A DNA stretch of 64,000 nt from Muricea muricata (Eukaryota > Cnidaria > Anthozoa > Malacalcyonacea > Plexauridae): assembly GCA_963855995.1 (NCBI GenBank), contig OY979717.1:19257906-19321905 (forward strand), in the 5' to 3' direction. Under the pieces are notes generated by a model. The model was not told where the DNA came from, ran no database searches, and saw nothing but the letters and a program-made list of their open reading frames with translations. Below, piece by piece: positions 1-11,559 of the stretch (position 1 is the stretch's first letter; every line of letters starts with the position of its first letter). The translations under genes and the position numbers were made by a program.

Positions 1-950
1 ATCACGTGAGATATGCATGCACAAATCGCATGCCCCACGCCCATTCCTTCCCTCTTTGAAAAGCACATTGCAAACTTCAAATTGTGATTTGCAACCCAAA
101 CTGAGCAATCGATTCAAACTTATTTTTTGGCCACACTTTATTATATTTTTTCCTGCTAAATTTTATGTTGCAATAAAATTATTTGAAAGAATGGAAAAGA
201 TTTTGTCAAAAAGAGGAAAGTCTCTACAAATTGTAGCAGCAGTATCGCTAACAATAATAATAGCAACTTGGTTGCATTGAAACGCGCCGAGGCCGCATTA
301 TTGCGCCAGATTTCAACATTTGCCTACAGTAGTTGATTCAATATTCCATAATTTGATTTTTTAAGTTTAAATTGATATATATTTCCAACAATGTTGCTAT
401 CCCGCAATGGTTTCAGCATTCTATTCGTGTTCCTGTGCAATTAATTATTAAAAAAACTTTACCGTATAATATAGATACATCTAGTGTACAATGCAATAGT
501 CAGTCGTTAAAGGTAAAAAACTCATCTGTTTGTGATTTATTTTTTAGAAAACCGATTTCTCTAGTTTATTATCTTTGATTGTTAGAACCAACCACTCACA
601 AATCGTGTTAGTATAGGTTGGAGCATGGCGAGCCAGTTTTGAGTTTTGAACACTCAAGTTACGGAATATTCAAACAGTCACTGTTAAAATACTGTTAAAA
701 TGTTCTAAGCTGCAGATTATTTTATTCTTTGCAAGGCGTTGGTATCGCCGTTAGTCTGAACACGTTCTCTGTCAATCCCGCCTGTGTCACCCAAAGAAAT
801 AGACAAGAGGTACGATTTTAGGCAATTCAGGATAATTCTGAGAAATTGACTGTGTTAATATAACGACTTCTCAGTAAGACACGCCATATAGACACGCTCT
901 ATTGAGAGTCACATGCAAAGTCTCACGAATTAGTGAGCGTTTAGTCGTGC
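1..950. other. No gene recognised
   Basis: AT-rich sequence. Short open frames occur here but none has family motifs, plausible splice sites or a promoter that would make it credible. I see nothing assignable. Confidence 0.5.
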
Positions 951-1123
951 TGGAATCAGATTTGACCACCAACCCCATAAATGTCCCATTATTTGTGTGC
1001 TTTACTCAAAAATCATATCAAAAATCATATCAACTCTTCCAAAACATAGGGAAAATTTCTGATGTTCAAATTGCCATAACATATGATTCGCTGGGCCGAT
1101 TTTAATGAAATAAAAAGCGAAAC
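951..1123. repeat. Dispersed repeat, copy 1 (partner at 26,111-26,280)
   Basis: About 170 bp here align by eye, with substitutions and small indels, to 26,111-26,280 in the same orientation. The shared landmarks are CAGATTTGACCACCAACCCC near the start and GGGCCGATTTT followed by ATGAAAT near the end. No coding potential is seen. It is probably a fragment of an interspersed repeat whose full length is not visible in this window. Confidence 0.7.
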
Positions 1124-1403
1124 ATTGCTTGCCTGCCAAGTAGGCAAACACAACTTGTTCACGGCTTATCCAGATAAAGGTTGTAAGCCATAAGTTGACG
1201 TGTGCATGGTACAAACATACAGCATTAACAAGTCCATTTTCCTTGATTTTCGCACACGTCAAGCGAGATAGGGTAATTCCAGTGTTTGAAGGTATTAACA
1301 ACGCATGTACAAAGACGAAGACGTCATTCAGGATCATTCCCGTGCAGGCATTGACCATTTTGTTACACCTGAAATCTTGAATAGACAAAAAAATCCTATC
1401 AAC

Positions 1404-3180
1404 TACATCTTCTTCTTTGTACAATGCCAATTCTCTTTTACATTTGAGCTTTCAGCTCAAACCATGTACAGAAGTAATTAATCATGACGAAAAGATGGCA
1501 GCAATACATTTACCAAAATGCTTTGCAGGCATCAAGCAATAAAGCTACGAAACTAAGGCTACGAAACATATCGAAATGTGCGATCGTCGCAAAAAAGCCG
1601 CGTTTAACGCAAGGCTGATATTCCTGTCGAAAAATAAATCGAGTAAAAGGCAGCAGTTTTCGTTCCAGTGTTCATATATTGTTTTCGTTCCAGTGTTCAT
1701 AGAGTTATTATAATGACTACAAATGGTAAAAGTACACAAAAGATATATAGTTTCTGCACTGTCTGACGAGAACAGAATTCGTTTATTAAAGCTTTCCTTC
1801 GTCAGGAAGTCAGCAAATTTAACGTTTGGTCTGAAATCAGCTTTTTACCGCTTTAAAATTCATTTTTTAAGGTAAATAAATATGGGAACAAATTTGACAC
1901 TTGGCCTTGGCCTACATCAACGGTACGTACAAATAAAATATTTGAATGTCAATAGATTGCACGTTTTACCTGCGTCAATGTCGGAACTCGTGTTATATAG
2001 TTCTGGTAAACGTCAGGGCATATTTTGACTTAAGCTTTGGCCTTGAATTTTAGTCTGTGATTGTGTAAACAAAGTCATCGAAATATTAATCACTAAGATG
2101 TGGTAATTTTTTTGCAGTTAGACATTTTTTTCGGATTAGAGATGTATCGTATTTGGTCTGCATGTTCTGTTACATAGCTATAGCTACATTTAAGACTTTC
2201 AGCTATATTAAAAGACTGTTTGTCAGTGTAAGCACCGCAGTCACTAAGCACACGCAGCTGAACACTATACTTGAAATAACGATAAAAGCAGAATTCAAAC
2301 TGTCGAGCAAAGGCCCTTAGTCAGCAAGGAACGAATGGATGCATATCAGTCATCTCTTCTCGCTGTGAAGGTAGCGATCACTCGGTCATGGTCCTGGTTG
2401 GCAGACTTTCTTCTCACTTCATTAGTATCCGCGACAGTTCGTATGGCAGTTTGGTATCCCATGCTAGTTTAGCATTACACACGTCACGATAGAGCCAACT
2501 TTTCAGTTAGGGTGACAGTTGCAACCAGTACTAGCGGATCGTAGATTTTCGCGACTTTTCCAAGGTCCCTTGCTTGTTTGAGTCGGCTTTATCCAGGGAA
2601 ATCCAAGGATGCTCGCCTGATCACCGTTTGAAACCCCGAGCTGTTGCTTTACAAACATCTCCGTTTCTTCTCTTTCAACTTTATTGTATGACCCTAACTC
2701 GCGAGCATTTGAGTGCCAACTTGTGCAGATCAAAAGTGGCATCTGCAAAGATCCTGGTTGCCTTGTTCTTTAGTTGCTCTGCCTTCATCTCGTTTTCGCC
2801 TCCACTAATGAGATCGGCAACATAGAGATGTCTCTCGATTTCGCTCACAATTAACTTTTCGAAAGTTAGCCAAATGTTGTTGAATAACTCTCCCAAGCAA
2901 GGAAGGCGATGGAGCTAACCCAAACAATGCACGAGTAAATCGAAGCACTTCGGTGGTCTTGATCTGCAGGTCTTTGAACCAATGAAACCTGAGCGCGTCA
3001 CGATTCGATCTGTAGGAATGCTTGTTTTAGGTCTCCTGTGATCAAAACTGGATGATTCTTAATTTGGTCCTTTCGGCCGATTCTCAAGTTCAACAGTGCC
3101 TTTCTCGAGGTAGTCCTTGATAACTTCGTTGTATCGCTCTAGGTAGCCCGACTTTTCTAGTTTTCTTGCAGGTAGTTTTC
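1404..3180 (-). pseudogene. Degraded BEL/Pao-like element fragment, copy A
   Basis: This segment matches 21,065-24,135 collinearly over most of its length. Shared blocks begin near 1,404/21,065, 1,562/21,667, 1,780/21,880, 2,463/23,385 and 3,090/23,945. On the minus strand the right-hand part carries BEL pol remnants. The region near 2,510-2,610 resembles the RT thumb and the following DPLG-type motif. The region near 3,090-3,170 resembles the stretch just before the RT palm. Stops and frameshifts interrupt every frame, and most of the RT palm that survives in copy B is missing here. Non-functional. Confidence 0.65.
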
Positions 3181-3355
3181 TTTAGGTATTCAGGTTGTAC
3201 TAAATGTGTATTTGGTTATAAAGACATGCAATATACTTTGATTCACTTGGATTTATTCATATTTGATGGAGTGAAGAACCGATCGAGTAGACAGTGAGTG
3301 AGAATTAAGCCTTGTGTGAGTTTCTATCGGTCAAAAAGTCTTGTACCAAATCATT

Positions 3356-3567
3356 TGGCATACTCCTGTCCATTGTCTAGACGTAATCACCTCACCCACC
3401 GTACTAAACGAACATTTACTATAAAACAAACAACACCCAAACAAACTCGAATCTCATACTTTTTCACCTCTACTACACGTGGTCTACTTCCGGTTTTAAT
3501 ACTATTTTCTAGCAAAGGAAGTGTCAGTTTACTTCCGGTTTTACTAAGTCGACTCCGAGTCCGTTCG
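3356..3567 (-). repeat. 3' LTR of the older BEL element
   Basis: Homologous to the 15,185-15,364 plus 16,696-16,717 halves of the other LTR. Shared landmarks include TAGACGTAATCACCTCAC, an ATAAAACAAACAACACCCAA block and CTCCGAGTCCGTTC at the high end. In minus orientation the other copy starts TGAACGG, whereas this one has CGAACGG, one mutation in the terminal dinucleotide. Boundaries come from where the two copies diverge. Confidence 0.8.
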
Positions 3568-3890
3568 CCCTTCCCTGAAAATTAACAAAGTTCAATTTTT
3601 ACACCCAAATAACAAATACCATTGTCAACATGACCTATGGTCTCAAATAGCATCGTCTTCTGCTGGTTCACGAATCTTCGCTTGTGCATCAGCAGCTGCC
3701 TTTCTTTTCTCCCGATTAGGTTCCTTCGTCGGCTCCTCTTCCTTCTTCACTATGGTTTCCTTTTCTGCACTTCTAATTTCGAGGGGACAAATTGCTTGAA
3801 TAAGCCGTTCAAGTCTATTCCCCTAATGTAATAAAACCACTCATCTGGCGACATCATCTGCTCCTCTTACAATTCGCAAAACTTTCCCTT
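3568..3890. other. Non-coding 3' part of the older BEL element
   Basis: Lies between the 3' LTR and the last recognisable integrase codons. It begins, on the minus strand, with the AGGGAAGGG purine tract that would prime plus-strand synthesis. Nothing else is recognised. Confidence 0.5.
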
Positions 3891-5133
3891 TCATCCTTCG
3901 TCCACGATGAGAACTATCTCCCCTACTTTCGGTGACGGCGTTGTATTTTGATTAATTCGATGACTTTCCATTAGCCCGTGAATGTACTCCTTGGGTAATC
4001 GTATCCACGCATGCTGTCCAGCCTTAACTAAACGTCGATGAAACTTCACCAGTTCTTCTTCCTCTTCTTCGGAATCTTCTAAGATGTGTGATTGCTGTCC
4101 CCACATGATTGAATTGGGAGTCAGCACCTCCTTGTCACCTCCTTCACTCTCTACGTACGTAAACGGTCTATTGTTTAAATGTCTCTCAATGTCCATCACA
4201 ACGGCTTCAAATTGAGCAGAGGAAAGGTGCGTCTTGCCCAAATGTCTTATAGAACACTTTCTTAAGCTTTACCTCCCTGATTACTCTCTCGTACATGCTA
4301 CCCCACCACGGTGATTTGCCCAGGTTAAATTTCCAACGAATCTCCTGAGTGGCAAGATGATTATGCAATTGCTCGCTCTTTCGTATCATACGAATCCATT
4401 TCGCTGTAGCCTAAAAAACAGTGGCATTGTCCGACACTATCAAATTTTGGTCTTGCCTTGCTCGTTATAAACGAATTCAGCTTGCTTTTGAACTCTTCAA
4501 CAGACTGAGACTTGCTTGTTTCCAAATGTACCGCCCTGGTAACCCCGCACGTAAATATTATGATGTATGCCTTGCCTTCTGACTTGTCATTCTTTCTATA
4601 AACCAAAGGTCCCGCGAAATCTACCCCCATTTGTTGAAATGTCCGGCCACCGTTTCAAGTCGAAAGTTTGGCAACGAAGCGGTAGTCGACGGTACATTCA
4701 ATGGTTTAGTTGCAAAAACTTTGCAGACGTTGCAATCGTGAATATGTCTCTTTACCAAAGAACGTAGAGGGGGAATCCACCAGTTTTCCCTCATTTTCGC
4801 CATTGTGCTGGCGATACCAAGGTGCATGACTTTCTCATGGACGTATCTAGTCAACTTTCTTACGAACACTCCGTCTTCCAAATAGACTGGTGTATAGTTT
4901 GAGATTCGTCCTTGACATTTCAGAACCTTCGTTTTTGGATCTTCGAACAGAGACCACCCTGGTAGCTCGAGGTTTCGTGGAACGTAACGTTGCTCTCTCC
5001 GTATCCAGCAGTTTTCGCCTCTGATAACTCGCCAGTAGTTAGAGGTCCCCGTCACTTCTTGATCCGATTCTTCTTTTGCTCGTAAGTTATACACAAATCT
5101 AAGAATCCACGTTGCAATACGAATCGTTTGCAA
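3891..5133 (-). pseudogene. Broken BEL/Pao integrase
   Basis: Four overlapping minus-strand frames together resemble a BEL integrase. 4,621-5,133 holds the N-terminal zinc-binding module, with spaced histidines and the C-x2-C pair of HDCNVC. 4,361-4,630 begins the catalytic core with a GVDFAGP motif. 4,207-4,389 carries the [16 protein letters not shown] block that follows the core. 3,891-4,241 is the C-terminal part with the LNNRPFTYV motif. Frame changes near 4,240, 4,370 and 4,625 and loss of part of the core make it non-functional. In the live element this enzyme would insert the cDNA into the genome. Confidence 0.85.
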
Positions 5134-5339
5134 ACAGGTTCTTCGTCGAAAAATCTCGTCTTAACTCATCATCTTGCCGTTCTACTACGAATGAGACAAG
5201 TTCGCGAATGGGTTTCTTTTCCTACAGCGCTTCAACTGACGACTCAAGACTTGGTTGTTCCGGCTACTCTTACTCCTTCAGCAACCAATCCGGGCCTTCG
5301 AGCCAACCACTCTTCTCCATCTTGTTTAACGAGGCCCCT

Positions 5340-6124
5340 CTACTTCCAATATTTGCAATGTTGATTGCACTTGGACACAACGTCTATTGGATTTTCACTT
5401 CTTGCGTTATCTCTGCTATTTTCCTTACGCGATTGGTGTCTGGAGACGAAACTCTTCCAAGGTTTCCCTGGATTAACAATCCAGTAAAGAGATACCAAAC
5501 TGTCCAACCATATAACTACTAGTCGAATTGGCAATCTTTTCATCGCACGAGTGAGGTTTCGGAGGCCAGGTTTGCTCCCATACGCCCGCTGACCAATTTT
5601 AATCAAGGCACTGATGTATTTCGTTTGGATAGGCGAGACTTTGAGGACAAAAGTCCTTTCAACTTCCCAGAATAGTCCTCGACAGCTGCAATCGCTGCAG
5701 TACAGCACGCCATTGTATTCGCGTCTGAAAACAAGTACAGGTCAATACCCTTAGTTGTCTCAGATGACACTAAGCTTCTTCGTACCTCAACATCTCGCAA
5801 TTATTTCGTCCAATTATTCCACTGTCGGGTAATCCTTGGGGAAACCTCTGCATTCCAACTTCTTTCATCTTCACAGGTGTCTCTATAGATCCGTTTGCCT
5901 TCGACTGTAGTTGGTGAAATGACTCCTGATGGATCGCAGATTCTTCCAAGTCGGCTAAGTATAGCTCTCTTGGCCAGCCGACTCACGTCGTTTTCATGCA
6001 CCTGAACTTTCAGGGTGTCCTTCACTTTGTCCATGGCTTCGGACTTAAACTTACGTAATGTTCTCTTTAAACTCTCGGTGCACGTCAGTTGATCATTCTC
6101 ACCCCAATCTTCTACCCCTAACAC
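5340..6124 (-). pseudogene. BEL/Pao RT thumb and RNase H remnant
   Basis: Minus-strand frames at 5,801-6,124, 5,603-5,800 and 5,340-5,708 resemble the RT thumb/connection and RNase H region. Visible landmarks are MLGVEDW near the start, a DPSGVISP motif that corresponds to the usual DPLG block, and an FSDAN motif corresponding to the RNase H FxDAS site. The palm domain with the catalytic YxDD is absent: the frame upstream (6,127-6,387) is the end of the protease region and abuts the thumb, which implies an internal deletion of about 1 kb. The element is dead. Confidence 0.8.
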
Positions 6125-6126
6125 GT

Positions 6127-6387
6127 CTAAACTATACAGTTGCTGACAATTCTGGACCTCCCGAGAGAACCAACACCGTCACTCTGAAACTCACCACCGT
6201 GGACTGTCCAGCCAAAGGTGGTGCCCTCAACTATGGGATCACCGGGGTTCCCCTTGAAAACTTCTTCCGTATTAATCCTACAGTACGTAGAATCTCCTGA
6301 GATAACATGCATTTGATACTCATCTCCATGCTTCATGTAGAAACCCTTATCTGCGGTATGTTTGCATTTCGATTTCAAATCACTCAA
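6127..6387 (-). pseudogene. BEL/Pao protease C-terminal remnant
   Basis: An 86-codon minus-strand frame ends in a TTFGWTVHGG motif, equivalent to the T-x-LGW-x-x-x-G motif that closes the aspartic protease/DUF1758 region in BEL/Pao polyproteins. The catalytic DSG part lies further upstream and is not recognisable in 6,388-6,779, which is heavily mutated. The following RT palm has been deleted. Confidence 0.7.
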
Positions 6388-6779
6388 CTGTCAACAGTGC
6401 ACTGTTGTGAAATCAGACAGCTTACTACCAGTTAACTCCATCTTCTCTCTCGTCTTACCGTCAAGCAGATGTCGCAGTGATGTCTTCGAAAATTGGCAAG
6501 GTTGTATTGTAGTCCCACTAAGAGTGACTATCTGACGTGTTTTGTGCCGAATTGGGGTCAACTTTAGCTTTCGAATGGCTTTACTTCATATAGAATTTCG
6601 GCTGGACCCAGAATCTAAGTAAGCTCACAGAATTGTGCCCCTTACGTTAATGGGAACAATTGGTGGGAGTGTTTGACCTTCGACTGGGTACGTATATCAG
6701 GTGAAGACAGGATTTTCAGGGTTATTTACCTGGTTACATAAACTAGTATCATGCTTATAGCTCTGCATTTAATACATCC

Positions 6780-7660
6780 TCAGCTGTTGCATTTGTTAGC
6801 CCTATGTCCAGGTTTGCCACAGTTAAAACACGATTGATTGTCGTAAAAATATTTTCTTCGTGCTTCAAGTGCTACCACTGTTTTGCAATCACCTCCCCAA
6901 TGATCTTTCTTACAAAAAATACATATAGGAGAGATTGTCTTACCGGGTTGATGTTGCTTACCGCTTCCTTTCGATGTAAACCAAAATCCCTCCTTACGAG
7001 CTTCGCTAGGGTCTACTTTGTGTCGACTCAACCATTTCCGAATTTTGTCGATAAGTGCCGCCATTCCCCAACTCTCCCAAGCATCATCTGTACGTACAAG
7101 ATCCGGCTTCACTTGTGGCAGTTCATTCACAGTTGTCATGACAAACCCCTTCAGTATATCAGCTTCGCCCTCACATGATTGCCCTCAATTTCGTTTGTCC
7201 GTATTCCTTTTTCAACCGATTCCACGCTGACATTCTGATTTACCAAATCCAACAAATATCCAAACTTCTCTTCATCTGTAATCGCTTTTGCATCCACTTG
7301 TATCAAAAATATGATTTCAAACCGTACCCAATCAGTCCGTGTCCATTGTATGGCGTAATTTTCAATTTTGGCATCTTCGCTGTTGTCGCCCTGACTGATT
7401 CTTCCATTTCCATTTTTGTTGTGTCATTCGTAGCTCTGCCTCTATCTTCTTTTCCCATAATCTCCTTCCATGTTCTTCCTGTTTCTCGCGAAGTTCCTTC
7501 ATTCGCCTTTCGTGCTGTTGTTGTCGTCTTTCTTCCAATTCTGCTTGTTGTTCCTCGCATTCACGTTCCAAATCCCGTTGCTTGTCCTGGACTTCTCGCG
7601 ACAGTTTGTTCTTGTCTTGAATTAACGATAAATACCAAGATCTCAAATCCTTTTTCCATT
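6780..7660 (-). pseudogene. BEL/Pao gag remnant with zinc knuckles and coiled coil
   Basis: The minus-strand frame 6,780-7,139 ends with two zinc-knuckle-like motifs: CIFCKKDHWGGDC and CFNCGKPGHRANKC. Upstream on the same strand, 7,362-7,646 encodes a strongly charged Glu/Gln/Arg-rich coiled coil. The N-terminal remainder continues on the far side of the nested element at 14,865-15,000, where a short frame starts MTRNKDYDEMGNL. Frameshifts separate the pieces. This is the nucleocapsid/capsid-like part of the older BEL element. Confidence 0.75.
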
Positions 7661-7665
7661 GTCTA
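7661..7665. other. Target-site duplication GTCTA (left) of the nested BEL element
   Basis: GTCTA immediately precedes the TGTGAGAG start of the 5' LTR and recurs at 14,860-14,864 immediately after the 3' LTR. A 5-bp duplication is typical of BEL/Pao integration. Confidence 0.85.
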
Positions 7666-7913
7666 TGTGAGAGAAGATGGAAGATTATTTAGCGTACTGG
7701 AAGTTTTAAATTGTCTATGGTTAAGCGGAAGTACAGCGCATGTGTAAAGAAGGGAAGAACACGAAGAAGATTTTGTAGTTTTTGTACGAAAGAGTATTTA
7801 TGTATGTTTATGTTCGTGTTTTGTAATAAAATGTATTATAACCAGCGCATGAAGTGAGTATTTGAGTCTAAGAGTAAAATCAATATAAAGGAAACAATTC
7901 TAAATATCGTAGA
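7666..7913 (+). repeat. 5' LTR of the nested BEL element
   Basis: Starts TGTGAGAG and ends TATCGTAGA, against TATCGCACA in the 3' LTR. Aligned by eye to 14,617-14,859 it differs at roughly a dozen and a half bases plus a few single-base indels, so the copies have diverged noticeably since insertion. AATAAAATG near 7,826 is the expected poly(A) signal in R. Confidence 0.9.
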
Positions 7914-7931
7914 TGGTCCTTCGACACGGAT
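7914..7931 (+). promoter_or_regulatory. Putative tRNA primer-binding site
   Basis: TGGTCCTTCGACACGG immediately follows the 5' LTR. A TGG start is complementary to the CCA 3' end of a tRNA, as expected for reverse-transcription priming. I do not assign the tRNA species. Confidence 0.6.
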
Positions 7932-8013
7932 AAAAACGGATTAATAACGCGAATATAAAGTAAACACTGTTGGAATTTGAAATCGGAAACACGACAGAAC
8001 TCTCGACTGGTAA

Positions 8014-9084
8014 GTGGCTTTATCAGTATTCTTTGAAATTGAAACTGTCGTTGGAACTCTCGTTACAATGGCTAATGCCCAAGATTTGGCCAGGAAGAAA
8101 AGAGTTAGAAATGGCCACAGAACATCAACAAAACGAACAATATCTCCAGCGAATGATCTCCAGACAAGTATTGATGATAAATCTAAGCAAGCTCTTCATG
8201 CTGTGAAACTTACACGTTACAAGAAAACACTCGAAGATAAACTAGTTGTATTTCAACAACAAGACAATGCTATTCTAGACCTAGTAGGTGATGATGATGT
8301 AGAACTTGAAATAGAACAAGCAGATATTCTAAGGGAAAACATGCAATCTACAATTTTTGAAATCGAAAATGCTTTAACTGAAATTGCACAGTCAACTGAA
8401 TCAGCCAAGAGTGTTGTTGAGACCAACTCTTCCCCATTACCACCACAAGAGAACTCTACCCCACCCTCACCACAACACAACCCTACCCCACAGGCATCAC
8501 AAACTAACCAGATTGAAACAGCATTGGCCATGGCAGGTTTTGAAGAGGTGCAAGGCCCAGAGTTACCTGGCCATAGTGGAGTTACAACTCAGTCACGCCA
8601 CCAAAATAATCAACCCTCTGTTAAACTGCCAAAGCTAAGCCTAAAGAAATTCAGTGGTGATATAACAGCCTGGTCCACATTCTGGGACATCTTTGAATCT
8701 GCAATACATAAGAATCCTAACTTGTCAGATATTGACAAGTTCAACTATCTTAATTTATTCCTTGAGAATACAGCAGCCGATGCAATATCGGGACTAACTT
8801 TAACATTTGGGAATTATAACGAAGCAATTGTTATCCTTAAGAAAAGATTCGGAAATAAGCAATTCGCTATCAACAAGCATATGGATGTCCTTCTCAACCT
8901 TGATCCAGTTACATCAATTTACGACTTGAAGGGTCTCAGATCATTGTATGACACAGTCGAGTCACACATTAGGGCCCTTAAGTCTCTTGGTATACCATCA
9001 CAATCATATGGTGGTCTTGTTCATATGATGTTCCATGTTTATGAACAAGCTCCCACCAGATCTGCGTATACTGATGAGTCGTGA
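8014..9084 (+). pseudogene. BEL gag N-terminal part (DUF1759-like)
   Basis: An open frame of 356 codons, beginning upstream of the natural start that is probably the ATG near 8,071. It has a charged helical N-terminus, a Pro/Thr/Gln-rich linker (about residues 145-190), then a DUF1759-like capsid region from about residue 200, with KLSLKKFSGD, WSTFWDIFESAI and a LTLTFGNYNEAI block. This is the usual gag module of BEL/Pao elements. The frame is lost near 9,035-9,084, where the continuation moves to another frame, so one indel breaks gag. The protein would form the particle that packages element RNA. Confidence 0.85.
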
Positions 9085-10039
9085 CATAAAGAATGATAAC
9101 TGGGATCTTGACCCACTACTGGGACTACTTGAGGCAGAAGTAGAAGCAAGAGAAAGAGCATCAAGCAACAGTACCACCACAGGTAGTAGTAGTAACTCGC
9201 ATCGTGACCAGAAATCTAAATATCGAGGAAGGCAACTTCCATCTGCAGCAGTCTTAAAGATGGACTCTTCTCCAATCACTTGTACCTATTGTCACGGTTC
9301 ACATACGTCTAATAGTTGTCAAACTGTCTCCAATGTCACAGTCCGAAAGGACATTTTACGTAAAGGCGGTCGGTGTTTCTTATGTCTAAAGGAAAATCAC
9401 TTGTGTCGAGATTGCAACTCTAAAACTCAATGCTTCAAATGTCGTGGTAGGCATCACATAAGTATTTGCATGAAAGATAGCGATGTGCCAAAGGTTGAAA
9501 GGCCAAACTACAATGGCAAACCTGGACAAGACCAAGGACCCCAAGCTCAGCAGAAAACTGGATTGGGAAGTAAAGTAAACGAACAAACTAATGGAACAAA
9601 TCTTTTCGTGAGCTCTAAGACACCTGTTCTTTTGCAGACAGCCCAAGCCACCATTACGCAAAGCGATGCAACAGTGAACAGTTTGAAGGTTCGAGTTATC
9701 CTGGACAGCGGGAGTCAGCGCTCTTGCATAACAAATCGAGTAAGGAATCAGCTGGACCTACCTACAGAGAGAACAGATACAATGGTAATAAAAACACTTG
9801 GTTCGGAAGAAGAAAGAATTCAGACATGCGATTCTGTGAAATTTGTACTGAAATCGCAACATGATCAATCCGAGATAAATCTGTCTGCATATGTGGTACC
9901 AAAGATATGCGAGCCACTTCAACATCAGTTCATTTCTCACGCCCAACAAAGTTATGATCATTTGCGAAACCTGAATCTAGCTGATTGTTCAACAGGAATA
10001 GATAACTCAGAAGTTACGACCAGTACTGGGATCTTGTGA
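9035..10039 (+). pseudogene. BEL zinc-knuckle region and aspartic protease (DUF1758-like)
   Basis: An open frame of 334 codons overlapping the end of the gag frame. Zinc-binding clusters occupy about residues 80-150: CTYCHGSHTSNSC, CFLCLKENHLCRDC and CFKCRGRHHISIC. An aspartic protease follows, with the active-site motif ILDSGSQRSCI at about residues 220-230. In BEL/Pao this protease cleaves the polyprotein. The frame ends at a stop at 10,037-10,039, and the next homologous segment continues in a shifted frame from 10,036. Confidence 0.85.
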
Positions 10040-10436
10040 CAGGAGAGCTTAGAAAGGGCGGTAACGGGCCGACAGCGATCAGTACACGATTGGGATGGGT
10101 TCTTTCTGGTCCAATCGAAGATGAGCACATGCCAGTTTCCCAACCCGCTACGAACCTCGTCACTACACATATTCTAAGATGTGCAACATCACCCACCCAA
10201 TCCCAAAGCCAAGGAATTGAAAGAGACCTGAAAGCCTTTTGGGACGTAGAGTCGCTAGGCATATGAAGCAAGAAAGGTCAGTACACGACGAATTTGAGAG
10301 CACCATCGCATTCAAGGATGAACGATACCAAGTAAATCTTCCATGGAAAGAACAGCACGAAATCCTACACGATAATTTTGAGATGAGTCGTCGACGATTA
10401 ATGAGCTTGCTACAACGATTGCAAGGAGAGCCTTAA
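10036..10436 (+). pseudogene. BEL protease-RT linker, frameshifted
   Basis: Two short frames, 10,036-10,266 and 10,239-10,436, carry the post-protease block, including RLGWVLSGPI, the BEL counterpart of the motif that closes the protease domain, and a WKEQHEIL block typical of the linker before RT. Frame changes near 10,036, 10,250 and 10,437 interrupt it. Confidence 0.75.
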
Positions 10437-10486
10437 AGGTACTTAAAGAATATGATGCAGTCATTAAGCATCAGCAGAGTCAAGGA

Positions 10487-11559
10487 ATGGTAGAAATTGT
10501 TGACAAGGAAAATTTCGGTGAAATAGGAAAGGTCCATTACATACCGCATCATGGTGTGATAAGGCGAGACAAGCAAACCACGAAACTCGGAATAGTGTAT
10601 GGTGCGTCAGCGAAATCGAGTGGTCCGTTTCTAAACGATTGCTTGTACACTGGCCCTGTAATGACACATAACATCATGGGCATAATTCTACGATTCCGGA
10701 GTCATAGAATTGCCTTAGCTGGGGATATCGAAAAGGCGTTTCTTATGGTATCTATCACAGAGGAAGATCGGAACGTTTTGAGATTCTTATGGTTCGACGA
10801 CGTATGGAGTCAACACCCGAAAGTTATCACTCTTAGATTCACCAGAGTCATGTTTAGGGTGTCATACAGTCCGTTTTTGCTCAACGCTACCCTAAGACAT
10901 CACATCGATCAGTATCGTTGTGAAGACCCTAAATTTGTGGACGCGTTTCTGCGAGCTATCTACGTCGACGCCCTTAACTCTGGTGGAAATGACGATGACT
11001 CTGTTTACACGTTGTACAAGAAGGCAAAGCTCCGACTGGCCGAAGGAGGATTCAATTTCCGTAAGTTTGTTACTAACTCACCAGAGCTGATGAAGAAGAT
11101 AGAATTCAACGAGTCTACGTTATCCAGCAAGCCGGCAAAGGATATTAGCACACGTCGCGACTCTAACCAATCTCCTGATGCTGTCAATGAAAATGAGACC
11201 TATTCAAAGATCACACTTGTTACTGAGCCCACAAATTCTGAAAGTGAACAACGAGTTCTTGGTGTAAATTGGAACTTCGTCGAAGATCAACTCGTTTTTG
11301 ACTTAAGTAACATTGCTGAATAGGCCGAAAGCTGTAAACCCTCCAAGCGAAATGTTGTTCGACTCTCCGCTAAGTTTTACGACCCGTTGGGATATATATC
11401 GCCAATAACTGTGTAATTGAAACATTTGTTCCAGGAGTTGTGTGAAAGTAAAGTCGGTTGGGATGATGAGATCTCACACTCGATAAGAGTGAAATGGGAA
11501 AGACTAGTGGCAGAACTATTGAAGATGAAACGTATTCTTCTGCGCCCTTGCTGTTTCTA
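10487..11559 (+). pseudogene. BEL reverse transcriptase with altered catalytic motif
   Basis: The open frame 10,487-11,323 covers the RT fingers and palm. Visible motifs are YIPHHGVIRRDKQTTK, VYGASAK (family usually VYDASAK), LNDCLYTGP, and a DIEKAFLMV motif with the first catalytic Asp. The family YVDD box reads YVDA here (about residue 163), so the last catalytic Asp is lost. After a stop at 11,321-11,323 the thumb/connection, with a FYDPLGYISP-like block at about 11,370-11,405, continues out of frame to 11,559, where a MITE interrupts it. The enzyme cannot be active as encoded. Confidence 0.85.
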
